Position numbers and translations under genes: made by a program
In this document: positions 1 to 8,854 of the stretch, one piece after another
How positions within the stretch are numbered: the stretch's first letter is position 1
Layout of the letters: each line of letters opens with the position of its first letter
NCBI GenBank assembly: GCA_964543235.1
Contig: CAZIXE010000017.1
Span: 1 to 64,000 of the forward strand
Direction: 5' to 3'
From: JANMMJ01 sp964543235
GTDB lineage: Bacteria; Pseudomonadota; Alphaproteobacteria; Rhizobiales; Aestuariivirgaceae
Length of the DNA stretch: 64,000 nucleotides
The notes under the pieces: model-generated
What the model saw: only the letters and a program-made list of their open reading frames with translations
Told to the model about the DNA's origin: nothing
Database searches by the model: none

Positions 1-50
1 CAGTGAATCACGCTCTCAAGCCCGTAGCGAGCGGCTTTTTCAACAGCCTG

Positions 51-3000
51 CTAGGCCTTCGCAAGTTCAGGTAACGCGAGCGGGCGAGACGTTGAACTGT
101 CGGCTTCCACAAAAGTGCCGTGTTTAACAGTCACCACCGCTTGCAGCTCCGGTTCCTCCGCCGAATCCTCATGAATCTCATCGGCAGCCGGCTTGATCCG
201 GAACCACGCGGCGTAGAGGGCAGGAAGGAAGAGCAGGATCAGCACCGTGCCCACCGCCGTGCCGCCGATCAGCGTATAGGCCATCGATCCCCAGAAGACG
301 GAATGCGTGAGGGGAACGAAGGCCAGCACGGCGGCAAGTGCGGTCAGGATCACGGGCCGCGTGCGCTGCACCGTGGCTTCGACGACGGCGTGATAGTCAT
401 CGAGGCCTGCCGCACGATTCTCCTTAATCTGTTCGGTCAGGATCAGCGTGTTGCGCATCAGAATGCCGGCCAATCCTATCAGGCCGAGAATGGCATTGAA
501 CCCGAAGGGCTGGTTGAAGAGCAGCAGTGCTGGAACGACGCCCACGAGACCCAATGGCGCCGTCAGCAGCACCATGGCCAACATCGAGAAGGATCGCACC
601 TGCAGCATGATGATGATCAACGTGGCAGCGATCATGACCGGGAATATCTTGGCCAGCGCGGCATTGGCTTTTTCAGCCTCCTCGATCGATCCACCCATTT
701 CGATGCGATAACCGGTCGGCAGGGAGGAGATGAGCGGCTGGAGCGCCGTGAGAACCTGTTTAGAAACTTCCGGAGGTTGCGTCGCCTCATTGATATCCGA
801 GCGGACCGTGATGACGGGCGTGCGATCGCGGCGCTTCAGGATCGGCTCTTCCAGTCGGATTTCGGAGTGTCCGACCTGATCGAGCGGAACCTGCCGGCCG
901 TCCCGGCTCATCAGTGAGAAATCCGCCAGACGCGCCGGATCCAGGCGCTCGGCGCCAGCGCTCCGTGCCACGATGGGGACGTTGCGGATGCCTTCGCGGG
1001 CCTGAGTGACGGGAATGCCGGTGAGGAGGAACTGGAGTTGCTGGCCCACTTCCGCCGGTGACAGGCCGATGAGGTTGAGCCGGTCCTGATCCGGAACAAA
1101 GCGAAGCACCGGCGTGCGATTTCCCCAATCGCGGTTCGCCTCCCGCACGTCGGGGACGCCCCGCATGATGTCGAGCGCCTTTTCGGAAATACTGTAAAGT
1201 TGCGCGGGATCGGGTCCCATGATCCGGAACTCGACCGGGAAGACCGAGGGGGGACCGAAGACGAACTGTGTGACGCGCACATAGGCTTCGGGCGCAAGCC
1301 CCTGGGCCACCGCCTCACGGAGCCTGTGTTTCAGGGCCTCGCGCGCCTCCGCGTCCGGTGTCAGCACGACGATCTTGGCGAAGGCGGGATCAGGCAGTTC
1401 CGGCGACAGCGCCAGGTAGAATCTCGGCGCGCCCTGGCCGACATAGCTGGTGACGATCTCGACCTCCGGCTGCTGGTCGAGCCAGTGCTCGAGCTTCTCG
1501 ACCGCAGCGGTCGTCGTCTCGATGCTGGTTCCTTCCGGCAGGCGGACCTCCACCAGAACCTCGGGGCGGTCTGAAGTCGGGAAGAACTGCTGCTTGAGGC
1601 CACCCATACCGGCGACGGAGAACGCGAAGGCGATGCCCACGATGGCGGATGTCAGGAACTTGTGGCGCACGGCAAAACTGATGACCCCGCGCAGGCGCCG
1701 GTAATTCGGCGTGTCGTAGATCGCGGCGTGGCCGCCCTCGACCGATTTGATCGCAGGCAGCATCTTGACGCTCAGATAGGGCGTAAAGACGACTGCGACA
1801 ATCCAGGAGACGATGAGAGCGAATCCCACGACCCAGAAGATGTTGCCGGCGTATTCGCCGGCCGTCGAGGGCGCGAAGCCGACCGGCAGGAAGCCAGCGA
1901 CCGTCACCAGTGTTCCCGACAGCATCGGCGCCGCCGTGTGGCTCCAGGCATAGGCCGCCGCCTTGATGCGGTCCATGCCCTCTTCCATCTTCACCACCAT
2001 CACCTCGATGGCGATGATGGCGTCGTCGACGAGCAGCCCGAGCGCCAGGATGAGGGCGCCGAGCGTGATGCGGTCGAAGTCGCGATGGGTTTCCAGCATG
2101 ATGAGGAAGACGACGGCAAGCGTCAGCGGGACGGCGGCCGCCACGACGATGCCGACGCGCCAGCCGAGGCTGACAAGGCTCACCAGCAGCACGACGCCGA
2201 GTGCCATCGCAAACTTCATCATGAACTCGTCGACCGCATGGGTGATGTTGACGGCCTGGTCGGTCACCTTGTCGAGCGTCATCCCGAGCGGCAGCGTCCG
2301 GGCGATGGCCGCGGTCCTGTCCTCAAGCGCCTTGCCGAGTGCCAGACCATCCCAGCCCTCCTGCATCACCGCCGCGAGCATGATGGTGGGCTCGCCCTGA
2401 TGCCGGATGAGGTAGGTCGGAGGATCCTCGTAGCCGCGGCGAACCTCGGCGATGTCGGAGAGCTTCAGCGTCCGCCCGGCAGCGACGATCGGCGTGTCGG
2501 CGATCGCCTGAACGCTGTCATAGGCGCCGTCCACCCGGATGAAGACCTGCGGCCCCTTGGTGTCGATCGAACCTGCCGGTGTGACGCTGTTCTGCCGCTG
2601 CAAGGCGGCGACAATATCCTGTGCCGACACACCAAGGGTTGCCAGCTTCGCGAAGGAGAACTCGACGAAGATCTGTTCGGGACGTTCCCCGAGGATGTTG
2701 ATCTTCTTGACGCCGGGCACGTGCAGGAGGTCCTGACGGATCACCTCGGCCTGCCTGGCCAGCTCACGCATCGGCATGCCCTTGGCCTTGAGCGCATACA
2801 GGGCGAAGCTCACGTCGGAATACTCGTCGTTGACGAAGGGGCCGAACACGCCCGGCGGCAGGTTGCGGGCTTCATCCCCGAGCTTCTTGCGGGCTTGATA
2901 GAACTCCTCCTGCACCTCCGATGGCGGCGTACTGTCCTTCAGCGTAAGCGTCATGAGCGCGAGACCCGGCCGCGTGGTCGTCTCGACCCGGTCGTACCAG

Positions 3001-3230
3001 GCCAGTTCCTGGAGCCGCTTCTCCAGCGGCTCGGCGACGAGATCCTGCATCTCGCGCGCCGTTGCCCCCGGCCATGCCGCCGTGACCGTCAGGTTCTTGA
3101 TGGTGAAGTTCGGGTCCTCGGCGCGCCCGAGCATGACGAAAGCATAGGCGCCGGCGGCTGCTAGCAGCAGGATGAAAAACAGGGTGACGGCGCGTTCGCG
3201 AACCGCGATCGCGGAAAGATTGAGGTTCAT
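51..3230 (-). CDS. RND multidrug efflux permease (AcrB/MexB-like)
   Basis: A 1059-residue inner-membrane proton/drug antiporter of the resistance-nodulation-division family. The N-terminal helix after MNLNLSAIAVRERAV is followed by the porter-domain hallmark near residues 36-75 (AEDPNF, then PGATAREMQDLVAEPLEKRLQ). The fourth helix carries the paired Asp of the proton relay (LGLLVDDAIIAIE). Length is normal for the family. The start ATG overlaps the stop of the adaptor gene by 4 nt, so the two are translationally coupled. No TolC-type outer-membrane gene is adjacent, so a channel encoded elsewhere is presumably used. The substrate cannot be read from sequence. Confidence 0.95.
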   Translation of the reverse strand: MNLNLSAIAVRERAVTLFFILLLAAAGAYAFVMLGRAEDPNFTIKNLTVTAAWPGATAREMQDLVAEPLEKRLQELAWYDRVETTTRPGLALMTLTLKDSTPPSEVQEEFYQARKKLGDEARNLPPGVFGPFVNDEYSDVSFALYALKAKGMPMRELARQAEVIRQDLLHVPGVKKINILGERPEQIFVEFSFAKLATLGVSAQDIVAALQRQNSVTPAGSIDTKGPQVFIRVDGAYDSVQAIADTPIVAAGRTLKLSDIAEVRRGYEDPPTYLIRHQGEPTIMLAAVMQEGWDGLALGKALEDRTAAIARTLPLGMTLDKVTDQAVNITHAVDEFMMKFAMALGVVLLVSLVSLGWRVGIVVAAAVPLTLAVVFLIMLETHRDFDRITLGALILALGLLVDDAIIAIEVMVVKMEEGMDRIKAAAYAWSHTAAPMLSGTLVTVAGFLPVGFAPSTAGEYAGNIFWVVGFALIVSWIVAVVFTPYLSVKMLPAIKSVEGGHAAIYDTPNYRRLRGVISFAVRHKFLTSAIVGIAFAFSVAGMGGLKQQFFPTSDRPEVLVEVRLPEGTSIETTTAAVEKLEHWLDQQPEVEIVTSYVGQGAPRFYLALSPELPDPAFAKIVVLTPDAEAREALKHRLREAVAQGLAPEAYVRVTQFVFGPPSVFPVEFRIMGPDPAQLYSISEKALDIMRGVPDVREANRDWGNRTPVLRFVPDQDRLNLIGLSPAEVGQQLQFLLTGIPVTQAREGIRNVPIVARSAGAERLDPARLADFSLMSRDGRQVPLDQVGHSEIRLEEPILKRRDRTPVITVRSDINEATQPPEVSKQVLTALQPLISSLPTGYRIEMGGSIEEAEKANAALAKIFPVMIAATLIIIMLQVRSFSMLAMVLLTAPLGLVGVVPALLLFNQPFGFNAILGLIGLAGILMRNTLILTEQIKENRAAGLDDYHAVVEATVQRTRPVILTALAAVLAFVPLTHSVFWGSMAYTLIGGTAVGTVLILLFLPALYAAWFRIKPAADEIHEDSAEEPELQAVVTVKHGTFVEADSSTSRPLALPELAKA

Positions 3231-4339
3231 CCGTTGCCCCCGCTATCGGAAGCAGTCCTGACGGGGGCGCCCTCCCGCAGGAGGTGAGCGCCGAGCGAAA
3301 CAATCGGATCACCGGAGCTCAGCCCAGCGATCACCGCGGCTTCGCTGCTCACCCGAACAAGTTTGACGGGTCGAAAGCGTACTGTTGAGGTAGCGCTGTC
3401 CAAGGTCCAAACGCCGGTCTTCTGGCCGTCATCGAGTAGGGCTCCCAGCGGCACCTGCACCTCCGGCTCAATCGTTTGGCTTGCAAGCCGAATGGTTACC
3501 GTGGCGCCAAGGGGTGCCGCCGCGGCCTCGCCGTCGAGCACATAGCGGGCCTCATAGGTGCGCGTCTGGGGATCGGCGGAATCGGAAAGCTGCCGGAGAC
3601 GTGCCGTATAGTGGCGACCATCGTCCCCAAACACGGTGGCGTCGGCCACCGAGCCGATCGCCGGCCGGATCGTCTCGGGAAGCGCAACGACAGCTTCGCG
3701 GGGTCCGGCCTGGGCGAGCCGTACCACGGGCTGGCCGGTGCTGACGACCTGGCCGGGCTCGCCAAGCGTCTCGATGACGGTTCCATCCGCATCCGCCACG
3801 AGGACAGAATAGGTTGCCTCGTTCTCGGCGACCCGTGCCTCAGCTTCTGCGGCGGCGAGTTGCGCCTTGGCTGTATCGGACGCGGATTTCGCCTGCTCAT
3901 AGCGCTGTCGGGGAACCCATCCATCCTTGAGCAAACTGGCGTATCGCCGTTCATCCGCCTCCAACTGAACGAAGGAAGCGCGCGCCGCGACGACCGCATT
4001 GCGCTTTGCAGTGAGCGCAAGACGAAGGTCGGTGTCGTCGATCCGCATGAGCGGCTGACCGGCTTTGACCTGCTGCCCGGCGTTCACAAGCCGTTCGACA
4101 ATCTTGCCGGCGACGCGGAATCCAAGATTGCTCTGTACTCTAGCCCCAATGATGCCGGTGAAGCCCCGCTCGGCATGGGTCACCGGCGTTGCCGTCACTA
4201 GCCTGACCATCGGGGGGTCCTGCCTCGGATCGCTCATGGCAGTGGTTTCCTGCGTAGGAATGGCCAGCGTGGCGAATGCCGCCGCCCCCGACGCCGCGAT
4301 CAGGATTCCTCCCAGCACAATAATGGATCTCATTTTCAT
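3227..4339 (-). CDS. RND efflux periplasmic adaptor subunit (membrane fusion protein)
   Basis: A 370-residue HlyD/AcrA-type adaptor linking the inner-membrane pump to an outer channel. It has an N-terminal hydrophobic anchor or signal (about residues 5-27), a lipoyl half-motif (GFRVAGKIVERLVNAGQQVKAG), an alpha-helical hairpin rich in Ala/Glu (about 105-160), a second lipoyl half (ADADGTVIETLGEPGQVV) and a beta-barrel region. The ATG at 4339 is chosen because AGAGG lies about 8 nt upstream; the frame stays open for ten more codons without a site. It is first in the operon with the permease and divergent from TetR across a palindromic operator. Confidence 0.9.
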   Translation of the reverse strand: MKMRSIIVLGGILIAASGAAAFATLAIPTQETTAMSDPRQDPPMVRLVTATPVTHAERGFTGIIGARVQSNLGFRVAGKIVERLVNAGQQVKAGQPLMRIDDTDLRLALTAKRNAVVAARASFVQLEADERRYASLLKDGWVPRQRYEQAKSASDTAKAQLAAAEAEARVAENEATYSVLVADADGTVIETLGEPGQVVSTGQPVVRLAQAGPREAVVALPETIRPAIGSVADATVFGDDGRHYTARLRQLSDSADPQTRTYEARYVLDGEAAAAPLGATVTIRLASQTIEPEVQVPLGALLDDGQKTGVWTLDSATSTVRFRPVKLVRVSSEAAVIAGLSSGDPIVSLGAHLLREGAPVRTASDSGGNG

Positions 4340-4360
4340 GGCATCGCCTCTTGTTGAAAT

Positions 4361-4407
4361 AGATTGCATTCACACTCTATATAGGATATAGATTACGAAT
4401 GCAATCT
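4361..4407. promoter_or_regulatory. nested palindromic operator between RND adaptor and TetR genes
   Basis: A perfect 11-bp inverted repeat (AGATTGCATTC at 4361-4371 and GAATGCAATCT at 4397-4407) encloses a second perfect 6-bp repeat (CTATAT at 4377-4382, ATATAG at 4386-4391). Both dyads share one centre at 4384. The element lies between the two divergent starts, so it is the obvious binding site of the adjacent TetR-type protein. Occupancy would be expected to repress both directions. TetR binding is inference; the symmetry is seen directly. Confidence 0.75.
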
Positions 4408-4424
4408 AAAAAAGGAGGTTGGCG

Positions 4425-5048
4425 ATGCGTGTGAGTCGCACCCAGGCCGAGGAAAACCGCCAAACCGTGATCAATGTGGCAAGCCGCCTGTTTCGCGAAC
4501 ACGGCTTCGACGGCATCGGCCTTAAGGACCTGATGAAGGGTGCCGGACTGACCCAGGGCGCGTTCTACAAGCAGTTCGCATCGAAGGACGATTTGGCGGC
4601 GCAGGCCTCCAGGCGGGCCATGAAGCGCGCCTTCATCCGCTTTTCGGCTGCCGCAGCGGCAAATCCCGATGATCCCCTTGGCGCGGCAATTGCGGCCTAC
4701 CTCAGCACGGAACATCGCGAAGACCTGATGGATGGCTGCCCGGTCGCAGCGCTCGGTTCGGATGCAGCCAGACAGGGCGCCGACATAAAGGCGTCATTCG
4801 AAGCCGGGATCAGGGAGTACCTCGAACTGCTCGGCCCGTGGGTTGACGGAGCTGAGGGCAACGAGCCCGGCGGCAAGGCCATGGCAATTCTCTCGACAAT
4901 GGTCGGCGCGATGGTCATCTCGCGCGCCGTCAACGACCCCGATCTGGCGCGGGCCTTTCTGCATTCGGCGTTTGATCTGGTTCGTACAGCAGTCCCGCCA
5001 AAGCGGTCCCGGTCCCGCCGGAAGAACGCGCAAGGGGTGCGGCAGTGA
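4425..5048 (+). CDS. TetR/AcrR family transcriptional regulator
   Basis: A 207-residue repressor. The N-terminal helix-turn-helix is typical (VINVASRLFREHGFDGIGL, then LMKGAGLTQGAFYKQFASKDDL, about residues 15-60). The C-terminal ligand/dimer domain resembles the group beside SDR and efflux genes. The ATG at 4425 follows AAAGGAGG with 6-nt spacing; an upstream TTG lacks this spacing. The stop overlaps the hydrolase start (GTGA). Position beside the palindrome at 4361-4407 suggests autoregulation and control of both the efflux pair and the downstream cassette. Confidence 0.9.
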   Translation: MRVSRTQAEENRQTVINVASRLFREHGFDGIGLKDLMKGAGLTQGAFYKQFASKDDLAAQASRRAMKRAFIRFSAAAAANPDDPLGAAIAAYLSTEHREDLMDGCPVAALGSDAARQGADIKASFEAGIREYLELLGPWVDGAEGNEPGGKAMAILSTMVGAMVISRAVNDPDLARAFLHSAFDLVRTAVPPKRSRSRRKNAQGVRQ

Positions 5049-6055
5049 GTTGGTGGATTGCGATCGACATCGCCGTCGCGGGTCCTGGCCTATGGCTGTT
5101 CTCACATGCCGTCGAGTTCCTGAGGCCGCGTCCGCAAGCGCCCAGCCGCCTCCGCTGGAGCGACACCATCCCGATCAGATATGCCGCGATCGGAGGTGCC
5201 AAACTTCGTTATGTCAAGGTGGGTTCGGGTCCAACGATCGTGCTGCTGCATACGCTGCGCACGCAGCTCGATCTCTTTGAGAAAGTTGTTCCGGAGCTAT
5301 CGAAACATTGCACCGTGTATGCCTTGGACTACCCAGGGCACGGTCATTCGGACATTCCTCGGGCCCGCTACGACGCCCCCTTTTTCGTCGCCGCAGTCGA
5401 GGAGTTCCTCGAAGTGCAAGATCTGCGAGATGTCACGCTCGCCGGTGTCTCGATCGGCGGCGTCATCCCTCTTCTTATCGCGGCGCGACGCAACGCGCGT
5501 GTAGCGCGCGTCGTCTCAATCAATCCCTATGACTACGCCAAAGGCCGGGGCCTCGCGCGCAGTTCGCTGTTCGGTTGGATGACAACTTACGCCTCGCTGA
5601 TGCCGCTGTTTGGCGAAATCTGGATGCGCCTGCGGTCGTTCCCGGTCACGCGATCCATCTTACGCGGCGGGGTGGCGCGACCCGACAACATCTCTCCTGC
5701 GCTGATGCGAGAGATGCACCAAGTCGGAAACCGCCCGCAGCACTACCGCGCGTTCCTCGCTCTGCTGCGAAATGGCAACAGCTGGGAATTGGCGCGCGAA
5801 CAATATGGCCGCATCGATGTGCCGGTCCTGCTCGTCTATGGCGACAGGGATTGGTCGCGGACCGCCGAGCGCGAGCGCACACGCGCGCTTATCCCTAATG
5901 TTGTGATGAGGACAATCGGCGGCGCCGGCCATTTCTTGCCGCTGGATCGACCGCAAGAATTGCTTGATCTGCTCATTGGTTTCATCGACGCGGCCACCAA
6001 AGACGTGCTGGTGCGGTCGTCCGCCACGGGTGCAATGCGGGGGCCGATCCAATGA
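5045..6055 (+). CDS. alpha/beta-fold hydrolase
   Basis: A 336-residue protein with an N-terminal hydrophobic stretch (residues 1-22) that could anchor it in the membrane, followed by an alpha/beta hydrolase domain. The likely triad is Ser136 in the nucleophile elbow GVSIGG, Asp267 (VYGDRDW) and His296 (GAGHFLP). The oxyanion strand reads IVLLHT. The GTG start at 5045 overlaps the TetR stop by 4 nt and depends on coupling, as no strong ribosome site is seen. It belongs to the run with the thioesterase and ketosynthase, so an acyl ester or thioester substrate is plausible but not shown. Confidence 0.85.
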   Translation: MSWWIAIDIAVAGPGLWLFSHAVEFLRPRPQAPSRLRWSDTIPIRYAAIGGAKLRYVKVGSGPTIVLLHTLRTQLDLFEKVVPELSKHCTVYALDYPGHGHSDIPRARYDAPFFVAAVEEFLEVQDLRDVTLAGVSIGGVIPLLIAARRNARVARVVSINPYDYAKGRGLARSSLFGWMTTYASLMPLFGEIWMRLRSFPVTRSILRGGVARPDNISPALMREMHQVGNRPQHYRAFLALLRNGNSWELAREQYGRIDVPVLLVYGDRDWSRTAERERTRALIPNVVMRTIGGAGHFLPLDRPQELLDLLIGFIDAATKDVLVRSSATGAMRGPIQ

Positions 6056-6543
6056 CCATGGAACGTGCGGCAGAGTTCCGAAATGCAACTGCTCTCATCT
6101 CCGAATTGGCGGGACGTTCTGGGCTTGAACTCGTTGCAGGGCTGGCTGACGGGAGCATCCGCCGCCCTTCAATGGCGGAAACGCTCCCCTTCACATTGCT
6201 CCCGCCTGAAAAAGGTAAGATCAGACTGCAAGCCACACCAGATCCGCGCTTTTGCAATTTGACGAATACCATTCACGGCGGCTGGATCATGACGATGCTC
6301 GATACCGCCATGTCGCTTGCTGCGCAGACCACTCTTTCCCCTGGCGAAACCTGTCCGTCGCACGAAACTACCGCCAAGTTCGTGCGCCCGATATTCGTGG
6401 ATTCCGGCGTGATGCATGTCATCGGGCAAGTAGTTTCGCGCGGCCGGACCGTCATCACACTGGAGGGCAGAATCAAGGACGCCGAAGGCAGGCTCTATGC
6501 CCATGGCACGTCAACTTGCCTGATCGTGAGCAGGAAACCGTGA
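6052..6543 (+). CDS. PaaI-family hotdog thioesterase
   Basis: A 163-residue single hotdog-fold protein. The central helix begins with TNTIHGGWIMTMLDTAMSLA (about residues 69-88), the HGG-type motif of PaaI/YdiI acyl-CoA or acyl-ACP thioesterases. The strand block ETTAKFVRPIFVDSGVMHV matches the second half of the fold. The ATG overlaps the hydrolase stop (ATGA), and its own stop overlaps the ketosynthase ATG by one base. It probably hydrolyses an acyl thioester made or used by the neighbouring enzymes. Confidence 0.88.
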   Translation: MTMERAAEFRNATALISELAGRSGLELVAGLADGSIRRPSMAETLPFTLLPPEKGKIRLQATPDPRFCNLTNTIHGGWIMTMLDTAMSLAAQTTLSPGETCPSHETTAKFVRPIFVDSGVMHVIGQVVSRGRTVITLEGRIKDAEGRLYAHGTSTCLIVSRKP

Positions 6544-7847
6544 TGCGCCGCATTGTTGTCACAGGCATGGGAGCGGTCACGCCCCTTGCGGCAAATGTCG
6601 AAGCCTCCTGGTCGCGCCTTCTGGCTGGCCGCTCAGGCATCCGGCGGCTTCCGGACGAGGTGGTGGGGGACTTGCCGGCGAAAATCGGCGGCGTGGTTCC
6701 ATCTCTACAGGAAGATCCTGACGCCGGATTTGATCCTGATATTGTTATGCCACCGAAAGATCAGCGCCGGGTTGACCGCTTCATCCTCTTCGCACTCGCC
6801 GCGGCAGATGAGGCGCTGGCGCAGGCGGGATGGAAGCCAAATTCGGAAAAAGAACGATTGCGCACTGCTACCGTCATCGCTTCGGGCATCGGTGGGTTCC
6901 CGGCCATCACCGAGGCGGTGCGCACGGTCGATCAGCGCGGTGTCCGCCGCCTGTCGCCGTTCACGGTGCCTTCCTTCCTGGTGAACCTCGCTGCGGGCCA
7001 CGTCTCGATCCGTTACGGCTTCAAAGGTCCGCTAGGCGCACCGGTGACCGCCTGCGCGGCAGGCATCCAGGCGATTGGCGATGCAGCGCGTCTCATTCGC
7101 GCCAACGAAGCCGATATCGCCGTGTGCGGTGGAACCGAAGCCTGCATGAATGTCGTCAGTCTGGGTGGTTTTGCGGCCGCACGCTCTCTTTCGACAGGCT
7201 TCAACGAAACACCGGCTCAGGCTTCGCGCCCCTTCGACAGGTCGCGCGACGGCTTCGTCATGGGCGAAGGAGCAGGTCTACTGGTCATCGAGGAACTGAG
7301 CCACGCGCTTGCACGTGGTGCGAAGCCGCTCGCCGAGCTCGTCGGATACGGCACGACTGCGGATGCTCATCACATCACGTCCGGTCCCGAAGACGGCGAT
7401 GGTGCGCGCCGCGCCATGGAGATTGCGATCGCCCAGGCCGGGATCTCGCCGCGCGAGGTCCGCCACTTGAATGCACACGCGACCTCCACGCCGGTAGGCG
7501 ACCTTGGGGAGATCGAAGCAATCAAGAGAGTCTTCGGCACCGAATCCAACATTGCTGTCAGCGCAACGAAGTCGGCAACCGGTCACCTGCTCGGCGCGGC
7601 TGGCGGGCTGGCGGCCATCTTCACCATCCTGGCGCTCCAGCATCAGGTGGCACCGCCGACACTCAATCTCAATGATCCAGATCCAGCCGGAGAAGGCATC
7701 GACTTCATCGCAAATCAGGCCCGACCTACGGTGATGGACTACGCCATAGCCAATGGCTTCGGATTTGGTGGCGTCAATGCGAGCGTGTTGTTCCGGCGCT
7801 GGACGGACGGTCAAGCCACCGAGATCGCCGGAGAAGTCCATGGATGA
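6543..7847 (+). CDS. beta-ketoacyl-ACP synthase (KAS II/FabF-like)
   Basis: A 434-residue condensing enzyme. Seen are Cys171 in PVTACAAGIQAIGDA, His312 in LNAHATSTPVGD and His348 in SATGHLLGAAGG, the Cys-His-His triad of elongating ketosynthases, plus the terminal GFGFGGVNAS loop. The ATG at 6543 overlaps the thioesterase TGA by one base (TGATG). No acyl carrier protein or malonyl-transferase gene lies nearby, so it is not the core fabF locus. A dedicated role in making or altering an acyl compound is inferred from the cassette. Confidence 0.9.
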   Translation: MRRIVVTGMGAVTPLAANVEASWSRLLAGRSGIRRLPDEVVGDLPAKIGGVVPSLQEDPDAGFDPDIVMPPKDQRRVDRFILFALAAADEALAQAGWKPNSEKERLRTATVIASGIGGFPAITEAVRTVDQRGVRRLSPFTVPSFLVNLAAGHVSIRYGFKGPLGAPVTACAAGIQAIGDAARLIRANEADIAVCGGTEACMNVVSLGGFAAARSLSTGFNETPAQASRPFDRSRDGFVMGEGAGLLVIEELSHALARGAKPLAELVGYGTTADAHHITSGPEDGDGARRAMEIAIAQAGISPREVRHLNAHATSTPVGDLGEIEAIKRVFGTESNIAVSATKSATGHLLGAAGGLAAIFTILALQHQVAPPTLNLNDPDPAGEGIDFIANQARPTVMDYAIANGFGFGGVNASVLFRRWTDGQATEIAGEVHG

Positions 7848-7956
7848 CGACCCGCAATTCACCATTCCAATCTTTATCAAGCGACGAAGTCCTGTTGATT
7901 ACGAGCAGACGTCGCCACTTGAGACGCAATCCAACACAATTGAAAAAGGAGCATTT

Positions 7957-8772
7957 ATGAACAAGTCAAATCAAAGCGTTGCACTGGTAACGGGTGCATC
8001 CTCCGGAATCGGAAAAGCAACAGCCAGGGCGCTGCTGAAGGCGGGCTACCTTGTATTTGGCACAAGCCAGCGCGCGCGCGTCACCGACAACGAAGGCATC
8101 GCAATGATGACATGCGATGTAACAGATGATGTCTCTGTCAAGAAGCTTGTTGAAGATGTACTGGCCCAGGCAGGCCGCATTGATCTGCTTGTCAACAATG
8201 CAGGAGTAGGATTGATTGGCGGCGCAGAGGAGTCCTCGATTGCGCAGGCGCAAGCCATCTTTGACGTGAATGTCTTTGGCGTCATGCGCATGACCAACGC
8301 GGTGCTGCCGGCAATGCGTCGTCAGAAAAAGGGACGTATCATCAACATGAGTTCCCTCCTAGGGCTGATCCCGTCGCCCTACAATGCCATCTATGCTGCT
8401 ACCAAGCATGCGATTGAGGGCTATTCTGAATCGCTCGACCATGAGCTGCGTACTCTGGGTATCCGCGTCGCGCTGGTTGAACCTGCCTATACCAACACTG
8501 CTTTTGAAACCAACAAGGTGAAGCCTGATCAACCGCTGGAAATCTATGACTCGGTTCGTGCGCAAACCGAGCGGCTCATGCAAAAGAGCGTGAAAGAAGG
8601 CGATGCTCCGGAAGTCGTGGCGGAAACCGTGCTGAGGGCGGCAAGTGCTGTTGAACCCAACAGGCGTTACCCCGCAGGAAAGATGGCACGCAAAGTCCGG
8701 ATGCTGCGCAGCTTCGTTCCCGAGTCTGCTTTCGACAAGAGCCTGAGAAAGCAGGCTGGGCTGCCAGTCTGA
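7957..8772 (+). CDS. SDR family oxidoreductase
   Basis: A 271-residue short-chain dehydrogenase: nucleotide-binding TGASSGIGKATA near residue 13, NNAGVGLIGG, catalytic Ser in MSSLLGL and YxxxK in YAATKHAIEGY, and a C-terminal PEYTNT-like lid typical of classical 3-oxoacyl reductase relatives. The ATG at 7957 follows AAAAAGGAG with good spacing. An in-frame ATG at 7840 overlapping the ketosynthase is possible but would add an unfamiliar extension. Codon use is visibly less GC-rich than its neighbours, hinting at separate acquisition. Confidence 0.88.
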   Translation: MNKSNQSVALVTGASSGIGKATARALLKAGYLVFGTSQRARVTDNEGIAMMTCDVTDDVSVKKLVEDVLAQAGRIDLLVNNAGVGLIGGAEESSIAQAQAIFDVNVFGVMRMTNAVLPAMRRQKKGRIINMSSLLGLIPSPYNAIYAATKHAIEGYSESLDHELRTLGIRVALVEPAYTNTAFETNKVKPDQPLEIYDSVRAQTERLMQKSVKEGDAPEVVAETVLRAASAVEPNRRYPAGKMARKVRMLRSFVPESAFDKSLRKQAGLPV

Positions 8773-8854
8773 GGTCATCTTGTGCGACGGCCCGCGCCCG
8801 CGTGCCCGATCAGCAGATTCTCCCACGCGAAAAATTCCACAAAGGGATCAAACC

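Noticed and set aside
1662..3164. A 500-codon plus-strand open frame opposite the RND permease
   Set aside because: Its translation is Asp/Arg/His-rich with no recognisable domain, and the opposite strand encodes an unmistakable RND protein.
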